Positions 1-9,842 of a stretch of DNA of 64,000 nucleotides are shown here, one piece after another. How positions within the stretch are numbered: the first letter of the stretch is position 1; each line of letters starts with the position of its first letter. The stretch comes from Pseudomonas sp. ANT_H4 (GTDB lineage Bacteria; Pseudomonadota; Gammaproteobacteria; Pseudomonadales; Pseudomonadaceae). The position numbers and the translations under genes are program-made. The notes below the pieces were generated by a model, which was not told where the DNA came from, searched no databases, and saw nothing but the letters and a program-made list of their open reading frames with translations. The DNA is taken from assembly GCF_008369295.1 (NCBI RefSeq), contig NZ_VOBG01000002.1, positions 124,001-188,000 on the forward strand, in the 5' to 3' direction.

Positions 1-283
1 TTATCTGGAAGAAGGGCAGTTCTGCCCCCGAGATTTGGATGCGGCGGTTGAGTGGTATCGACGATCAGCGCAAGGTGGGGATTTTCGTGGGCAGTTCAGT
101 TACGCAGCGGTGTTGGCTGACCGAGGCCAGATCGATGCAGCGCTGGAATGGTTGCGCAAGGCACTGGCGGGCGGGAATCTGAAGTTTTTGCGGGTGGCTT
201 ACAAAGCATTGTCGGCCGCCAATGATCCGCAGATTCGGGCAATGGCTGTGGATTACCAGCGACGTTCGACAGAGCTTTCCTAG
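1..283 (+). CDS. Sel1/TPR-like repeat protein, C-terminal part
   Basis: The reading frame is open from the window edge (first full codon at base 2), so the N-terminus lies outside. The visible 93 or so residues contain helical-repeat signatures of the Sel1 type (DAAVEWYRRSAQGGDFRGQF, then AALEWLRKALAGG), with the alternating small and aromatic positions typical of SLR/TPR proteins. Such repeats usually mediate protein-protein contacts, and no catalytic motif is visible. The partner and function cannot be told from this fragment. A hairpin follows the stop codon. Confidence 0.7.
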   Translation, partial: YLEEGQFCPRDLDAAVEWYRRSAQGGDFRGQFSYAAVLADRGQIDAALEWLRKALAGGNLKFLRVAYKALSAANDPQIRAMAVDYQRRSTELS

Positions 284-293
284 GCCCACAAAA

Positions 294-322
294 AAGCCCA
301 TGACACGCATGGGCTTCCTCTT
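294..322 (-). terminator. Rho-independent terminator of speC
   Basis: A 9-bp stem (AAGCCCATG at 294-302 with CATGGGCTT at 308-316) encloses a 5-base loop. On the minus strand it is followed by a run of T, so it is best placed to end speC. It can also act weakly on the convergent Sel1 gene. Confidence 0.8.
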
Positions 323-349
323 GCAGCTTAAAACTTGCCGCTGCTTCTC

Positions 350-1513
350 TTACAGGTAGAACGATTTCAACGGCGGGAACCCATTGAATTCCACTGCGCT
401 GTAGCTGGTGGTGTACGCACCGGTCGACAACCAGTACATCCGATCACCAATCGCCAGGTTCAGCGGCAAACCGTACTTGTAGTTTTCGTACATGATGTCG
501 GCGCTGTCGCAGGTAGGCCCGGCGATGACCACTTCTTCCATCTCGCCGTTCTTCTCGGTCCAGATCGGGAACTTGATGGCTTCGTCCATGGTTTCGATCA
601 GGCCGGAGAACTTGCCCACATCCGTGTACACCCAACGCTCGACGGCGGTACGGGATTTACGGGCGACCAGTACCACTTCACTGACCAGGATCCCGGCGTT
701 GGCGATCAACGAACGGCCTGGTTCCAGGATGATTTCCGGCAGTTCATCACCGAAGTCTTCCTTGAGGAAGCGGATGATTTCTTCTGCGTAGGTTTCCAGG
801 CTGTTGGTGCGGGTGATGTAGTTGGCTGGGAAGCCACCGCCCATGTTGATCAGCTTCAGGTGGATGCCGTCTTCTTCCTTCAGGCGTTCGAAGATCACTT
901 TGACCTTGGCGATCGCCGCGTCCCACACGCTGATGTCGCGCTGCTGCGAGCCGACGTGGAAAGAGATGCCGTACGGCACCAGGCCCAGGTCGCGGGCCAG
1001 GATCAGCAGGTCCATGGCCATGTCGGTCTGGCAGCCGAACTTGCGCGACAACGGCCAGTCAGCGGTGGTCGAGCCTTCGGTAAGGATACGCACATAGACT
1101 TTCGAACCCGGCGCGGCTTTGGCGATGTTGCGCAGGTCGGCTTCGGAATCGGTGGAAAACAGGCGCACGCCCTTCTCGTAGAAGTAGCGGATGTCCTTGG
1201 ATTTCTTGATGGTGTTGCCATAGCTGATACGGTCGGCGCTGACGCCACGGGCGAGCACTTTATCCAGCTCGTAGATCGAAGCGATGTCGAAGCTGGAGCC
1301 TTTCTCTTTCAGCAGGTCGATGATTTCGACAGCCGGGTTGGCCTTGACTGCATAGTAGATCTTGGCGAACTCGAAGCCGGCGCGCAGGTTATCGTAGGCC
1401 TGGCTGATCATCGCGGTGTCGATCACCACGAACGGGGTTTCTTGCGTATCGGCGAAGGCCTTCATTTTCTGGAAGGTTTCGCGCGCGTAATAGTCTTCGA
1501 CCTTAATCGACAT
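350..1513 (-). CDS. speC: Ornithine decarboxylase (PLP, alanine-racemase fold)
   Basis: A 387-residue group IV PLP decarboxylase that converts L-ornithine to putrescine, the first committed step of one polyamine route, in the cytoplasm. The PLP lysine is K57 in YYAVKANP. The FHVGSQ motif of the barrel and the C-terminal GPTCDSAD motif, with the cysteine and aspartate contributed across the dimer, are both present. The length equals that of Pseudomonas SpeC. I chose the ATG at 1513 because AGGAG lies just upstream and the family begins there. A longer in-frame start at 1630 would add 39 residues unlike the family and lies inside a leader hairpin. The gene is monocistronic, with its own promoter and terminator. 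Confidence 0.93.
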   Translation of the reverse strand: MSIKVEDYYARETFQKMKAFADTQETPFVVIDTAMISQAYDNLRAGFEFAKIYYAVKANPAVEIIDLLKEKGSSFDIASIYELDKVLARGVSADRISYGNTIKKSKDIRYFYEKGVRLFSTDSEADLRNIAKAAPGSKVYVRILTEGSTTADWPLSRKFGCQTDMAMDLLILARDLGLVPYGISFHVGSQQRDISVWDAAIAKVKVIFERLKEEDGIHLKLINMGGGFPANYITRTNSLETYAEEIIRFLKEDFGDELPEIILEPGRSLIANAGILVSEVVLVARKSRTAVERWVYTDVGKFSGLIETMDEAIKFPIWTEKNGEMEEVVIAGPTCDSADIMYENYKYGLPLNLAIGDRMYWLSTGAYTTSYSAVEFNGFPPLKSFYL

Positions 1514-1616
1514 GCTGGGAACTCCTACTGGCAAACTAGATTGATCAATGGGTGCAAATGAACGTCCTCCGTATCCCCACTTTGGTTCGCCTACTTCCCA
1601 AGGCATGTCGCCGAAA

Positions 1617-1655
1617 GCAAAAAAGGCCATGAGATCAACCGCTTCCCTTGGCCTT
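1617..1655 (-). terminator. Terminator-like hairpin in the speC leader (possible attenuator)
   Basis: On the minus strand AAGGCCA (1655-1649) can pair with TGGCCTT (1629-1623), leaving a 19-base loop, and is followed directly by T residues (1624-1619). It lies between the predicted speC promoter and the coding start, about 55-90 bases into the leader. The stem is short, so function as an attenuator is inference. Confidence 0.45.
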
Positions 1656-1716
1656 GCTGTCTCGTCGTCAGTACTTGAGCCGGATGGATCGTTTCCAGCA
1701 TGGACGTTCGGCGCGA

Positions 1717-1745
1717 ACTTTAGGACTTGAGGGGCTTGAGATCAA
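1717..1745 (-). promoter_or_regulatory. Sigma-70 promoter of speC
   Basis: On the minus strand TTGATC (1745-1740), a spacer of exactly 17 bases and TAAAGT (1722-1717) form a good -35/-10 pair. Transcription would begin near 1710 and give a leader of about 195 bases before the speC ATG. Confidence 0.6.
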
Positions 1746-1870
1746 CTAAAAATGTCGCGTTTTTACACGCGCTCGTCGTGTGGGCATGTGCAGCTACTTA
1801 TGTAACCGACAGGCATGACGGATTGATGTTCCCCGGGAAGGGAGATTTGAAGGGGGAACCGCTGGCGAAA

Positions 1871-1924
1871 GGGCTGCTCCCCTGTGGCGAGGGGGCAAGC
1901 CCCCTCGCCACAGGGGAGCAGCCC
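1871..1924. repeat. REP-type palindrome, perfect 25-bp arms
   Basis: Arms at 1871-1895 and 1900-1924 are perfect reverse complements around the core CAAG. The GGGGGC-AA-GCCCCC centre is typical of the REP families of P. fluorescens. It lies 17 bases past the opuCA stop codon and could also end or stabilise the opuC transcript. The rest of the 1514-1941 gap holds only the speC leader and promoter, and I see no gene in it. Confidence 0.85.
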
Positions 1925-1941
1925 CACCAAACTGGTTTCGG

Positions 1942-3099
1942 TCAGGCCAACGCAGCCTCGGCTGGCGAAACAATGCTGGTCTTGCCGCCACGAGACTTGC
2001 CGGAACTCAGGTACTCGGCAATCGACTCCTGAGTCACCTCACCAAGGAACACCCGCTCGGCATCCATCACCGGCAACCACGAGCGGTTGAACTCGTACAT
2101 GCGCGACAGCAGGATGCGCAAATGCTCGTCGTACGCTGCGGTGGCGTTGAATTCCTGCAGGAATTGCGCGCAGGTGCCGGTCTTGCGGTGCAGGTCGCGA
2201 CGACGCACAAAGCCCAGGGCTTTATTCTCGCCATCGGTCACCACCACGTAGCGACGGTCGTGTTCGTCCATCAATTCCAGGGCGTCGGCCACTGGCGTTT
2301 CCGGGCTTACCGACGGTGCGTTATCCGCTGCATCCTCGGCCTTCACCAGCAACAGGCGCTTGAGGGTGCTGTCCTGGCCGACAAAGCTGCTGACGAATTC
2401 GTCGGCAGGGTGGGCCAGCAGGGTGTCCGGGTGATCGATCTGCAACAGCTTGCCAGCGCGGAAGATGGCGATTTTGTCGCCCAGCTTGATGGCTTCGTCG
2501 ATGTCGTGGCTGACCATGATCACGGTTTTGTTCAGCGCGCGTTGCATCTCGAAGAATTCGTTCTGGATCATCTCGCGGTTGATCGGGTCGACCGCGCCGA
2601 ACGGCTCATCCATCAGCAGCAACGGTGCATCGGCCGCCAGGGCGCGGATCACGCCGATTCGCTGCTGCTGGCCTCCGGACAATTCACGCGGGTAGCGGTG
2701 CAGATACTGCTTGGGTTCGAGCTTGATCATGCTCATCAACTCGCGGGCGCGGTCATGGCATTTCTGCTTGTCCCAACCCAGGAGCTTGGGCACCACCACG
2801 ATGTTTTCTTCGATGGTCATGTTGGGGAACAAGCCGATCTGCTGGATCACATAGCCGATGTTGCGACGCAGGGTCACTTCGTCCAGGTCGGTGGTGTCTT
2901 CGCCGTTGATCAAAATCTTGCCGGATGTGGGCTTGATCAGGCGGTTGATCATCTTCAACGTGGTGCTCTTGCCGCAGCCCGACGGGCCGAGGAATACGCA
3001 AATTTCGCCTTCGTTGACGGTCAGGCTCACGGAATCAACGGCGGTGATGGTCTTGCCGTTGCTTTGAAAGGTCTTGGTCAGGTTTTGAAGTTCGATCAT
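1942..3099 (-). CDS. opuCA: Osmoprotectant ABC transporter ATPase, OpuCA type with CBS domains
   Basis: A 385-residue ATPase of a quaternary-amine (glycine betaine/choline/carnitine) importer. The N-terminal half has Walker A GPSGCGKST, the signature LSGGQQQR and Walker B LLLMDEPFGAVD. The C-terminal part carries two CBS-like segments (around DRRYVVVTDGENKALGFV and WLPVMDAERVFLGEV), which in OpuCA proteins sense ionic strength or nucleotide. The start MIELQNLTKTF follows AAGGAC and overlaps the opuCB stop by 4 bp (ATGA), so translation is coupled. The longer frame to 3138 would lie inside opuCB. It is the last gene of a four-gene operon matching the order opuCD-CC-CB-CA read from the end. Confidence 0.88.
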   Translation of the reverse strand: MIELQNLTKTFQSNGKTITAVDSVSLTVNEGEICVFLGPSGCGKSTTLKMINRLIKPTSGKILINGEDTTDLDEVTLRRNIGYVIQQIGLFPNMTIEENIVVVPKLLGWDKQKCHDRARELMSMIKLEPKQYLHRYPRELSGGQQQRIGVIRALAADAPLLLMDEPFGAVDPINREMIQNEFFEMQRALNKTVIMVSHDIDEAIKLGDKIAIFRAGKLLQIDHPDTLLAHPADEFVSSFVGQDSTLKRLLLVKAEDAADNAPSVSPETPVADALELMDEHDRRYVVVTDGENKALGFVRRRDLHRKTGTCAQFLQEFNATAAYDEHLRILLSRMYEFNRSWLPVMDAERVFLGEVTQESIAEYLSSGKSRGGKTSIVSPAEAALA

Positions 3100-3749
3100 T
3101 TGAGCAGTCCTTTTGGAGTCAGCGTGCGTTGCAGCCATTGCAGAAGCAGGTCGGCGAAGATGGCCAGGAGACTGACCAGTACGGCGCCAACGATCAGCAT
3201 CGACATGTCGCTGCGGCTGATGGAAGCCAGAATAAGTACACCCAGGCCACCGGCGCCGATGGTGGCGGCAATGGTCATGACGCCAATGTTCATCACCACG
3301 GCGGTGCGCACGCCGGCGAGGATCACTGGCACGGCGATGGGCAGTTCGACCATGCGCAGGCGCTGGCTGAAGGTCATGCCGATGCCTTTGGCCGCCTCGC
3401 GGATGCCTGGCTCGACGCCGGTCAGGGCCAGGTAGGTGTTACGCATGATCGGCAGCAGGGAATAGAGGAACACGGCGGTGATCGCCGGCATCGGCCCCAG
3501 GCCCTGGCCGAACTTGGAGTAGAACGGCAGCAGCAGGCCGAACAGGGCGATGGACGGCACGGTCAGCAGCACCGTGGCGCTGGCTTGCAGTGGGCCGGCC
3601 AGTGTCGGGAAGCGGGTCATCAGCACGCCCAGGGGCACGCCCACGACGATCGCGAGAATGACCGCGATGCCGACTAGGGTGATGTGCTGCCAGGTCAGGT
3701 GCAGGACCTGTGTCCAATCAAGGTGGGAAAAGGCGTTCAGAAATTCCAT
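3096..3749 (-). CDS. opuCB: Osmoprotectant ABC transporter permease, OpuCB type
   Basis: A 217-residue inner-membrane permease with about five or six hydrophobic segments. The BPD_transp_1 coupling region is visible near residues 110-150 (EPGIREAAKGIGM), with the EAA-type loop that docks to the ATPase. It pairs with OpuCD to form the channel for compatible solutes. GAGGAGAAG lies before the ATG. The 4-bp overlap with opuCA and the 9-bp gap from opuCC indicate one operon. Substrate is inferred from family and neighbours. Confidence 0.87.
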   Translation of the reverse strand: MEFLNAFSHLDWTQVLHLTWQHITLVGIAVILAIVVGVPLGVLMTRFPTLAGPLQASATVLLTVPSIALFGLLLPFYSKFGQGLGPMPAITAVFLYSLLPIMRNTYLALTGVEPGIREAAKGIGMTFSQRLRMVELPIAVPVILAGVRTAVVMNIGVMTIAATIGAGGLGVLILASISRSDMSMLIVGAVLVSLLAIFADLLLQWLQRTLTPKGLLK

Positions 3750-3758
3750 ATCTTCTCC

Positions 3759-4652
3759 TCAGTTGATGGGATGTTGGCGCAGGAAATCTGCGGCGACAGC
3801 GGACGGGCTTTCATGATCGACGTCGACCCGCGCATTCAACTGGCGCATGGTCTGGTCGTCGAACAGCGCTGCCAGCGGCTTGAGGTCTGCGGCCAGTTGC
3901 GGGTGGGCATCGAGATAAACCTGACGCACCACGGGCGCTGCTGTGTAGTCTGGGAAGTAATGCAGGTCGTCTTCCAGCAGCTTCAATTTGAAGGCATTGA
4001 GGCGACCATCGGTGGTGTAGACCAAACCGGCAAACACCTGGCCGTTACGCAGGGCGGTGTAAACCAGGCCCGCGTCCATCTGCCGGGTGTTTTTGCGGGT
4101 CAGGTTCATGCCGTAGAGCTTGACCATGCCGGCCATGCCGTCGGAACGGTTGGTGAACTCGGTGTCCAGGGCCACCAGGCGGTTTTCCCTGGTTTTTTCG
4201 GCGAGGGCTTTGGTCAGGTCGCTGATGGTGTTGATCTGCGGGTATTGCTTGGCCACGTTTTCTGGCAGCGACAGCGCATAGGTGTTGCTGAATTTCGACG
4301 GCGATAGCCAGACCAGGCCTTTTTTCGCATCGAGTTCTTTCACTCTGGCGTAGGACTGTTCGCTGTCGAGTTTCTCGTCAACGTGGTTGTAGGCTACGAG
4401 CGACACGCCGGTGTATTCCCATATCAGGTCCAGTTGCCCGCTTTCCTGGGCACTGCGTGCCAGGTTGCTGCCCAGGCCTCCGGTCACTCGGGTGTCGTAA
4501 CCCTTGGTGCGCAGGTACTGGGAAGTTATTTCCGCAAGCAGGGTCTGTTCGGTGAACACCCGGGCGCCGATGCGGATCACTGGTTTTTCAGCGGCTTGCG
4601 CAATCCCTGCAAACAGCAGGAGGCAGCCTAGTATCAAAGTCAGTTTTTTCAT
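3759..4652 (-). CDS. opuCC: Osmoprotectant-binding periplasmic protein, OpuCC/OsmF type
   Basis: A 297-residue solute-binding protein with a clear signal peptide (MKKLTLILGCLLLFAGIAQA, cleavage expected after AQA). The mature part opens with IRIGARVFTEQTLLAEI and continues with the GGLGSNLARSAQESGQLDL and IWEYTGVSL motifs of the OpuAC/OsmF quaternary-amine binding family. It would deliver betaine-like solutes to the OpuCB/CD channel. AAGGAACC precedes the ATG. It lies between the two permease genes, as in the OpuC systems of Bacillus and P. syringae. The exact ligand cannot be read from the sequence. Confidence 0.87.
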   Translation of the reverse strand: MKKLTLILGCLLLFAGIAQAAEKPVIRIGARVFTEQTLLAEITSQYLRTKGYDTRVTGGLGSNLARSAQESGQLDLIWEYTGVSLVAYNHVDEKLDSEQSYARVKELDAKKGLVWLSPSKFSNTYALSLPENVAKQYPQINTISDLTKALAEKTRENRLVALDTEFTNRSDGMAGMVKLYGMNLTRKNTRQMDAGLVYTALRNGQVFAGLVYTTDGRLNAFKLKLLEDDLHYFPDYTAAPVVRQVYLDAHPQLAADLKPLAALFDDQTMRQLNARVDVDHESPSAVAADFLRQHPIN

Positions 4653-4672
4653 GTTGGTTCCTTTGCCAAGCC

Positions 4673-5389
4673 TTAAGACGCACGCACTCCGCGTTCCAGC
4701 CAGAGGCGGCTAGCCATGGTCACCAGACCGTCGAGCAGCAATGCCAGTAGCGCGGTGCAGGCGGCGCCGAGCAGCAGTTGCGGCTGATTGTTCAAGGCGA
4801 TGCCGGGGAAAATCAGGCTACCCAGGCTGTTGGCACCAATCAGGAAGGCCAGGGGCGCGGTACCGACGTTGATCGCCAGCGCTACGCGCACGCCGCCGAT
4901 GATGATCGGCACGGCGTTGGGCAACTCGACGCGAAACAGCACCTGGCGCGGGGTCATGCCGATGCCGACGGCAGCTTCTTTCAGGGAGCCCTGGACGTTT
5001 TTCAGGCCTTCATAGGTGTTGCGCACAATGGGCAGCAATGAGGCGAGGAACAGGGCGAAGATAGCAGGACCGCTGCCGATGCCCAGCACGCCCAGGGCAA
5101 TGGCCAGTACGGCGAGGGGTGGGACGGTGTTGCCGATGTTGAAGATCTGCATGAAGCGTTCTGCGCGCCCGACCATGTTCGGTCGGCTGAGCAGGATACC
5201 GGCGGGAATCCCTACAATCAGGGCGGCCAGCATGGAAACAAGGACGAGAATCAGGTGAGCTTGCAGATAAAACAACAAATCGTCGCGGTACAGTTCGATC
5301 GTGTTGATGCCAATCCAGTGGACCAGCAGGGCCAGGAGAGCGACGACAACCGCTCCTCCTATCAGCCCTTTGCCATAGCGAATAGCCAC
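4673..5389 (-). CDS. opuCD: Osmoprotectant ABC transporter permease, OpuCD type
   Basis: A 238-residue membrane permease, the first gene of the opuC operon. Several hydrophobic helices and the coupling loop GSLKEAAVGIGMTPRQV are visible. The start is a GTG at 5389 with AAAGGAG 8 bases upstream; no ATG fits the family start better. It forms the translocation pore with OpuCB. The upstream region shared with prfC contains two palindromes that may be regulatory. Confidence 0.86.
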   Translation of the reverse strand: MAIRYGKGLIGGAVVVALLALLVHWIGINTIELYRDDLLFYLQAHLILVLVSMLAALIVGIPAGILLSRPNMVGRAERFMQIFNIGNTVPPLAVLAIALGVLGIGSGPAIFALFLASLLPIVRNTYEGLKNVQGSLKEAAVGIGMTPRQVLFRVELPNAVPIIIGGVRVALAINVGTAPLAFLIGANSLGSLIFPGIALNNQPQLLLGAACTALLALLLDGLVTMASRLWLERGVRAS

Positions 5390-5418
5390 AGGCGGACTCC
5401 TTTATTTCAGTCGGCGCG

Positions 5419-5462
5419 CACATTACCGTGCGGCAATGCCATTCCTGGCTGCCGGTAATGTG
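5419..5462. repeat. Inverted repeat upstream of opuCD
   Basis: CACATTACCG (5419-5428) and CGGTAATGTG (5453-5462) are perfect 10-bp inverted arms separated by 24 bases, starting 30 bases upstream of the opuCD start codon. It could be an operator or a structured 5' leader. Confidence 0.5.
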
Positions 5463-5592
5463 CTCGCGAAAAGCAGCTCGCCAACGCCGGCAAAACGGCG
5501 TGAGGTCGAGCCATGAGCGCAGCCTCGTCAGGCTAACTTGATGATTTTTCAGGCCCTGGTAACGAGTGCGGTACAGGGGAGTGGACGTCTCT

Positions 5593-5606
5593 ACCTTTTA
5601 AAAGGT
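5593..5606. promoter_or_regulatory. 14-bp perfect palindrome, operator candidate
   Basis: ACCTTTTAAAAGGT is a perfect palindrome without a loop, as expected for a dimeric protein site rather than an RNA hairpin. It lies in the opuC/prfC divergent region. I cannot name the regulator. Confidence 0.4.
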
Positions 5607-5684
5607 TCCATATTTAGCAGTAATTAGCCACCCTTGAAGTCACTGCAACCGGGTGAGCGGTGGTCCGTGGGCCTAGGTTTGCGC

Positions 5685-5690
5685 TATACT
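5685..5690 (+). promoter_or_regulatory. -10 element likely serving prfC
   Basis: TATACT lies 39 bases before the prfC ATG. At 16-18 bp upstream there is no good -35 hexamer, so only the -10 element is supported. Confidence 0.4.
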
Positions 5691-5728
5691 CGCCGCCCTT
5701 TTTTGACTCACCTGCCAGGCGATTTCCC

Positions 5729-7312
<1,584 letters not shown>

Positions 7313-7330
7313 GGTCTGAGCGGTAAATGA

Positions 7331-7364
7331 AAGGGCGAAGCTGTCATGGCTTCGCCCTTTTTTT
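7331..7364 (+). terminator. Rho-independent terminator of prfC
   Basis: AAGGGCGAAGC (7331-7341) pairs with GCTTCGCCCTT (7349-7359) as an 11-bp stem followed by a run of seven T, 18 bases after the stop codon. Confidence 0.92.
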
Positions 7365-7481
7365 GCGCGCCTGCCGGGGCTCAATTATCTGGCGAAAACC
7401 TCATATTGGGACTAGCGTCAAAGCTTGCGGCGGTAAACGACTGTCGTGCGGGATTTACCTACTGACTGGACGGAATCGACC

Positions 7482-7748
7482 ATGAGTATTTTTCAACGAT
7501 TCGTGTTGTTGATCAAAGTGCTGGTGTTGTTGTGCCTCGGGATGTCGACGGCTTGGGCGCACAACCCGGTGCATGGAGGCAATGGAGGCTTCTCGGCGGT
7601 GCAGAATGAGCAGGGCAGTGGCTTGCAACTGGCCAAATCGGAGTCTGAAGGCGGAGATCAGGGCCAAGGTGGCAGTGCCGACGATGATGACACCACCACC
7701 GAAGAGCCGGATACCGATGACAGTTATGAGGGCGATAGCCAGACGTAG
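7482..7748 (+). CDS. Small secreted acidic protein of unknown function
   Basis: An 88-residue product with a well-formed signal peptide: basic start, hydrophobic core around VLLIKVLVLLCLG and likely cleavage after STAWA. The mature part of about 62 residues has a glycine-rich start (HNPVHGGNGG) and a strongly acidic, low-complexity tail with DDDDTTTEEPDTDD. It has no cysteine, lipobox or catalytic motif. I do not recognise a family. The ATG at 7482 is chosen because the signal peptide starts there; upstream residues are not signal-like. It lies alone between the prfC terminator and a REP palindrome. The coding call rests on the signal peptide and frame, so it is moderate. Confidence 0.6.
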   Translation: MSIFQRFVLLIKVLVLLCLGMSTAWAHNPVHGGNGGFSAVQNEQGSGLQLAKSESEGGDQGQGGSADDDDTTTEEPDTDDSYEGDSQT

Positions 7749-7848
7749 ACGGCAGGCAAAAGAAAGCCCCCTCTCGCCGGGCTGATGCGCAATCCGACGA
7801 GAAGGGCTGTAAAATTCAAGCAATGCTCTGGACTGAACCCCAGGGCAT

Positions 7849-7880
7849 GATCGTTCCCACGCCGGAGCGTGGGAACGATC
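7849..7880. repeat. REP-type palindrome (GTTCCCACGC family)
   Basis: GATCGTTCCCACGC (7849-7862) and GCGTGGGAACGATC (7867-7880) are perfect 14-bp arms around CGGA. It lies 12 bases past the dppF stop codon and may end or stabilise the dpp transcript. A relative of this element lies at 45513-45537. Confidence 0.85.
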
Positions 7881-7892
7881 AACATCTACCGG

Positions 7893-8864
7893 CTAGGCCA
7901 CAAACTGCTCCGCGTAGTGGCAAGCCACCTGGCGATTATCGAGTTCGCGCAAGGCGGGCTCGTCGGTGCTGCACAGTTCGGTGGCGTACGGGCAGCGCTT
8001 GTGAAACGCGCAGCCGGACGGCGGGTTGAGCGGGTTGGGCAACTCGCCGACGATCTTGATCTTCGGCTTGTTCGGGTCCGGGTGGATGGTCGGTGTGGCC
8101 GACAACAGCGCCTGGGTGTAGGGGTGCAGCGGGCGCTCATAGATGTCGTTCTTCGCGCCCATTTCCACCGGGCGGCCGAGGTACATCACCATCACGTCGT
8201 CGGCGACGTGCTGCACCACCGCCAGGTTGTGGGAGATGAACACGTAGGCGGTGTTGAATTCCTGCTGCAGGTCCATGAACAGGTTAAGCACCTGGGCCTG
8301 GATCGACACGTCCAGTGCCGAGGTCGGTTCATCCGCCACCAGCACCTTGGGTTGCAGCATCATCGCCCGGGCCAGGGCGATCCGCTGGCGCTGACCACCA
8401 GAAAACATGTGTGGGTAGCGCTGATAGTGCTCAGGGCGCAGGCCCACTTGCTTCATCATTGCCTGGACTTTTTCACGACGCTCGGCGGCCGACAGGTTGG
8501 TGTTGATCAGCAGTGGCTCGCCGAGCTGATCACCGACCTTCTGCCGTGGGTTCAACGAGGCGTAAGGGCTCTGGAACACCATCTGCACGTCTTTGCGCAG
8601 CTGCTTGCGCTGGGCCTTGTCGGCGCCAGTGACTTCCTGGCCGGCAATTTTCAAGGAGCCGGAGGATGGTTCTTCAATCAACGTTAGGGCGCGAGCGAGG
8701 GTGGATTTGCCGCAACCGGATTCGCCCACTACGGCGAGAGTCTTGCCGGCTTCCAGCTCAAACGACACACCATTAAGGGCGCGCACCAGGGCGTGGCCCT
8801 TGAACAGGCCACGGGACACTTCGTAGTGACGGGTCAGGTCGCGGGCGGTAAGAACGACGGCCAT
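7893..8864 (-). CDS. dppF: Dipeptide ABC transporter ATPase DppF
   Basis: A 323-residue ATPase of the peptide/nickel importer family. It has Walker A GESGCGKST, signature MFSGGQRQRIALARA, Walker B VLVADEPTSALD and the oligopeptide C-terminal domain with its cysteine cluster (CAFHKRCPYATELC), where DppF/OppF proteins often hold an iron-sulfur site. It energises dipeptide uptake with DppD at the inner membrane. Its ATG overlaps the dppD stop by one base (TAATG). It is the last gene of the dpp operon. Confidence 0.93.
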   Translation of the reverse strand: MAVVLTARDLTRHYEVSRGLFKGHALVRALNGVSFELEAGKTLAVVGESGCGKSTLARALTLIEEPSSGSLKIAGQEVTGADKAQRKQLRKDVQMVFQSPYASLNPRQKVGDQLGEPLLINTNLSAAERREKVQAMMKQVGLRPEHYQRYPHMFSGGQRQRIALARAMMLQPKVLVADEPTSALDVSIQAQVLNLFMDLQQEFNTAYVFISHNLAVVQHVADDVMVMYLGRPVEMGAKNDIYERPLHPYTQALLSATPTIHPDPNKPKIKIVGELPNPLNPPSGCAFHKRCPYATELCSTDEPALRELDNRQVACHYAEQFVA

Positions 8865-9832
8865 TATGCCACCTCCTGGTTCAAGGGGTAGAAGCAGCGC
8901 GCAAGGCTGTGGGCTTTAGGGTCCAGACCTGGACGCGTCTGACGGCAGCTGTCCTGAACGTAAGGGCAGCGCGGCGACAGCAGGCAACCTTGGGGACGGT
9001 CATAACGACCGGGCACGATGCCCGGCAAGGTCGACAGCCGGGCGGCGCCCATGCTGTGTTCCGGAATCGCCGCCAGCAATGCTTCGCTGTACGGGTGGCC
9101 GGGTACGTCGAACAGGCCAGGCACTTGCCCGACTTCCACGGCTTGGCCGGCATACATCACACACACGCGCTGGGCGGTTTCGGCCACGACTGCGAGGTCG
9201 TGGGTGATCAGCACCAGGCCCATGTTCCTTTCTTTTTGCAGGGCCAGCAGCAGCTCCATGATCTGCGCCTGGATGGTCACGTCCAGCGCGGTGGTCGGCT
9301 CATCGGCGATCAGCAGTTTCGGCTCGCCGGCAATGGCCATGGCAATCGCCACACGCTGGCTCATGCCGCCGGACAGTTGGTGCGGGTAGGCGTTCATACG
9401 GCTGGCGGCGCCAGGGATTTCCACCTTTTCCAGCAGTTCGATGGCGCGCTTGCGGGCTTGTTTGCGGGACATCTTGAGGTGCAGACGCAGCACTTCTTCG
9501 ATCTGGAAACCCACGGTGTAGCTGGGGTTCAGGGCGGTCATCGGGTCCTGGAACACCATGGCCAGATCTTTACCGACGATTTGCCGACGCTGGCGGTTGC
9601 TCAGCTTGAGCATGTCCTTGCCGTCGAAGTTCAGGGCGTCAGCGGTGACGATGCCAGGGTGCTCGATCAGGCCCATCAGCGCCATCATGGTCACGGATTT
9701 ACCCGAACCCGACTCGCCAACGATGGCCAATACCTCACCTTTGTCGACGCTAATATCGAGGCCGTCGACCACTGGGACTGCGCTCTTGTCGCCGAAGCGG
9801 ACATTGAGATTCTTGATTTCTAGCAGTGACAT
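8864..9832 (-). CDS. dppD: Dipeptide ABC transporter ATPase DppD
   Basis: A 322-residue ATPase with Walker A GESGSGKS, signature [14 protein letters not shown], Walker [13 protein letters not shown] and the C-terminal oligopeptide domain with a cysteine-containing segment ([15 protein letters not shown]). It forms the ATPase heterodimer with DppF. The ATG at 9832 ([11 protein letters not shown]) has GAGGAG upstream; the frame runs on to 9877, inside dppC, and is rejected. The dppC stop is 10 bases upstream. Confidence 0.93.
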   Translation of the reverse strand: MSLLEIKNLNVRFGDKSAVPVVDGLDISVDKGEVLAIVGESGSGKSVTMMALMGLIEHPGIVTADALNFDGKDMLKLSNRQRRQIVGKDLAMVFQDPMTALNPSYTVGFQIEEVLRLHLKMSRKQARKRAIELLEKVEIPGAASRMNAYPHQLSGGMSQRVAIAMAIAGEPKLLIADEPTTALDVTIQAQIMELLLALQKERNMGLVLITHDLAVVAETAQRVCVMYAGQAVEVGQVPGLFDVPGHPYSEALLAAIPEHSMGAARLSTLPGIVPGRYDRPQGCLLSPRCPYVQDSCRQTRPGLDPKAHSLARCFYPLNQEVA

Positions 9833-9842
9833 AGGAATCTCC

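Larger units (their letters stand above)
5390..5728. other. Divergent intergenic region between opuC and prfC
   Basis: No gene is seen in these 339 bases. The region holds an inverted repeat near opuCD (5419-5462), a small hairpin (ACGCCG at 5484-5489 with CGGCGT at 5496-5501), a 14-bp perfect palindrome (5593-5606) and a -10-like TATACT for prfC (5685-5690). It must contain the promoters of both transcripts. Confidence 0.6.

Noticed and set aside
335..1561. 408-residue plus-strand frame opposite speC
   Set aside because: It is the antisense shadow of a clear speC; its composition is unlike a real protein and it has no family motif.
1514..1630. N-terminal extension of speC (start at 1630)
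   Set aside because: The added 39 residues are not family-like and the ATG lies in the terminator-like hairpin; the start at 1513 has AGGAG.
2122..3435. 437-residue plus-strand frame opposite opuCA/opuCB
   Set aside because: It spans two well-supported minus-strand genes and is rich in H, Q and V as expected from reverse-complement GC-rich coding.
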